64,000 bases of DNA from Adineta steineri (lineage: Eukaryota > Rotifera > Eurotatoria > Adinetida > Adinetidae). The stretch is from positions 1,056,523 through 1,120,522 of the forward strand of contig CAJNOI010000003.1 of NCBI GenBank assembly GCA_905250115.1, written 5' to 3'. Position numbers and translations under genes: made by a program. The notes beneath the pieces were generated by a model. That model saw only the letters and a program-made list of their open reading frames with translations, did not search any database and was not told where the DNA came from. This document shows, piece after piece, positions 62,898 through 64,000 of the stretch (position 1 is the first letter of the stretch; each line of letters starts with the position of its first letter).

Positions 62898-64000
62898 TTC
62901 TGAATAACCCATTGATTTTTATGTATATTTTTTTTCATTGATCAGATATTATTTGGATTCTTTTTTCCTTTTTTCGATATATTATTCGTGCCTTTTTTTT
63001 GATAAGTCTTAGCATGATACACTGTATTGTCGTGATAATTGTGCTGATGATTATTATCTTTTTTTTTCATATTAAAAAACAACATATACAGAAAAACATG
63101 CTTTCTCAAGCTATTGAATTCTGTAATAACTACAATTTGAAGAGAAAGATAGTAATTATTTTTATTTAATTGTATGAATTTTGTCAGTTCCTATCAGTAA
63201 TGATCACACTATTACTATCATTAAGATGAACTCTTTCGTCAAGATAAAAACAAGATTTTCTAATGTAACAAATGATATAAGATTAGCAAAAGTAAATGTT
63301 AAATGAATCAACAGAAAACATGAATGACATCGAGATAAACGATCATTGTTGGAAATTAACAGTTGTCTCATTATTGTATAATATAAAAATATAATTGTTG
63401 CTTATACGTATTGATAGTTTTGAGTGACAAGTTACATTGAACATCAAGGACATTATTAACAAGAGAGGATAATCAAATATTTTTCATTTTTGACTATTCT
63501 TGAATAATACAATGAAAATAAGCGAAGGTCATCATTTTAATATCTTTTATAAAGCTCAACAGTAAATAATTTGTACTGTATACTTGAATATTCATAGTTC
63601 AATCTGTTTGCAGTTTGACGATAGGTAAAAGATTATTTTTGATAAAATTTGCAAGTTTTCTTTTGACTTACAGATGCATAAATGATCGAGATCTAATTCA
63701 TTTTTTTTATAAGAATGATTAAGATTTTTTTTCTATTAACTTTGTTGTTATGTGGCAAAAGTACTGGAATATACTCTGCAATCAATTAAATATCCTAGAT
63801 ATTTCAATTATTCCATTTCTATTATTGGTGTGAAACGGTAATATACTTTCAATTTGGATGATTAAACACATTTATACTATATTTATATTCTATATTCACA
63901 CTTTTTTTACATTAATCGGCTGACGCTATTTGTTGAAATAATTCAGTAGGAGGTTCATATTGTTATTGACGTGAATATTACCACGATTATTTAATATTTA
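62898..64000. other. intergenic to window end
   Basis: 3' UTR of the TFAM-like gene and AT-rich sequence. No gene recognised. Confidence 0.5.

Noticed and set aside
1..64000. tRNA, rRNA or CRISPR-like arrays
   Set aside because: I saw no cloverleaf with A/B boxes, no rRNA segments and no spaced direct repeats other than the LRR exon array.

Overview
This window looks like nuclear DNA from a small, AT-rich, intron-rich invertebrate, most probably a bdelloid rotifer. The reasons are: protein genes with very short GT-AG introns (mostly 46-65 nt), compact spacing, an intronless ADP-ribosyltransferase-TPR gene and an F-box/LRR gene of the kinds expanded in bdelloids, and many small non-autonomous DNA transposons. 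The species assignment is inference. There are two runs of N (645-654 and 48793-48892), so this is a scaffolded assembly.

Layout. 1-2.7 kb: low-complexity non-coding DNA. 2.7-4.1 kb: three-Ig-domain surface protein. 7.2-8.9 kb: proline-rich protein of unknown function. 9.5-10.2 kb: VCPKMT/METTL21-type lysine methyltransferase. 10.8-14.2 kb: gene graveyard with a decayed minus-strand gene, an F-box-family fragment and a diverged duplicated block. 15.6-16.2 kb: small two-TM protein. 16.6-19.7 kb (minus): TTC29-like ciliary TPR protein, with one transposon in each of two introns. 20.1-24.4 kb: ER glucosidase II alpha subunit (GANAB), 18 exons, divergent from TTC29. 25.3-28.2 kb: F-box + LRR gene built from 14 near-identical 84-nt LRR exons plus a terminal one, with homologous introns. 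30.5-32.5 kb: ART-TPR gene interrupted by an in-frame stop near its 3' end. 37.4-40.0 and 44.7-46.2 kb: two GATA transcription factors in tandem with matching intron positions. 47.8-48.3 kb (minus): precursor predicted to release two GIPKF-amide peptides. 49.9-50.7 kb (minus): 5' part of a beta-1,4-galactosyltransferase whose 3' half is not found. 54.4-55.9 kb (minus): galactose mutarotase (GALM), divergent from CCAR1 at 56.2-60.5 kb. 60.8-62.9 kb: TFAM-like protein with two HMG boxes, carrying nested inverted-repeat elements in one intron.

How the genes relate. Most are unrelated housekeeping or signalling genes. Functional links are limited to the tandem GATA paralogues, the two head-to-head pairs that may share promoters (TTC29/GANAB, GALM/CCAR1), and several repeat families with copies in different places (TTAA-flanked, TA-flanked and foldback elements). 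The most unusual signals are the LRR exon array, the GIPKF-amide precursor, the nested intronic elements and the nonsense codon in the ART-TPR gene.

Exon boundaries were chosen by reading frame, GT-AG sites and protein similarity by eye. For every complete spliced gene model the exon lengths sum to a multiple of three. No database search was run.
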